From the NCBI GenBank assembly GCA_031261385.1, contig JAISJS010000372.1, forward strand, positions 1 to 5,131: DNA of 5,131 nucleotides, read 5' to 3'. This document shows, piece after piece, positions 5,086 to 5,131 of this stretch. The notes below the pieces were generated by a model, which searched no databases, was not told the origin of the DNA, and saw only the letters and a program-made list of their open reading frames with translations. Source of the DNA: Treponema sp. Its GTDB lineage: Bacteria > Spirochaetota > Spirochaetia > Treponematales > Breznakiellaceae. Position numbers and translations under genes: made by a program. Within the stretch, counting starts at the first letter, position 1. Every line of letters starts with the position of its first letter.

Positions 5086-5131
5086 TAAATACAGAGAACG
5101 TAACAGGAATTTTAACCGCGAAGAAGAAGAG

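Noticed and set aside
5086..5131. Possible start of another gene or a terminator after glgA
   Set aside because: There is no ATG with an SD and no inverted repeat in these 46 bases; the window ends too soon to judge.
1..5131. CRISPR array, tRNA, rRNA or insertion sequence
   Set aside because: No regularly spaced repeats, tRNA-like cloverleaf, rRNA stretch or transposase motif was seen. The only notable repeat is the glgA start duplication.

Overview
The window looks like chromosomal DNA from an anaerobic spirochaete, most likely a Treponema close to the insect-gut or rumen lineages. This rests on my memory of family sequences (the glycogen synthase with its MKILMVSSEAVPFAKTGGL start, and the PaaK plus double-ACT pair) and on an organism type rich in corrinoid-methyltransferase-like genes. 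No search was run, so the taxonomic call is inference. All supported genes lie on the + strand.

Left part (1-638): the 3' end of an unrecognised gene (stop at 160) is followed one base later by an unrecognised 158-codon gene (162-638). Both are visibly AT-rich; for example, 481-540 has 15 G/C in 60 bases. This contrasts with the GC-rich genes to the right, where 1501-1560 has 42 G/C in 60. The left pair therefore looks like an accessory or acquired segment.

Middle (651-3520): a uroporphyrinogen-decarboxylase-superfamily protein carries the His-X-Cys ... Cys zinc signature of the MtaA/CmuA-type corrinoid methyltransferases. It has a strong Shine-Dalgarno (SD) directly after the AT-rich gene. 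An 89-base gap with weak promoter-like boxes and a perfect 10-bp palindrome precedes a phenylacetate-CoA ligase-type adenylating enzyme (paaK). A 60-base gap with an 8-bp hairpin then leads to a double ACT-domain protein. The paaK/ACT pairing is recurrent in anaerobes, often beside indolepyruvate:ferredoxin oxidoreductase (iorAB), and suggests activation or degradation of aryl acids derived from aromatic amino acids. iorAB itself is not in this window.

Right part (3521-5131): a complete glycogen synthase (glgA, GT5, 497 aa) fills the end. Its start is unusual. The first 32 bases of the gene are duplicated exactly 65 bases upstream, out of frame, so the upstream copy opens a 22-codon ORF that repeats the first 12 residues of GlgA and stops in an ATGA overlap with the real glgA start. 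Between the copies lies an inverted near-copy that can pair with either one, bracketing the glgA SD and start. This is the most interesting structure in the window: a possible translational switch, or the scar of a recent template-switch duplication. The last 46 bases (5086-5131) show no gene or convincing terminator.
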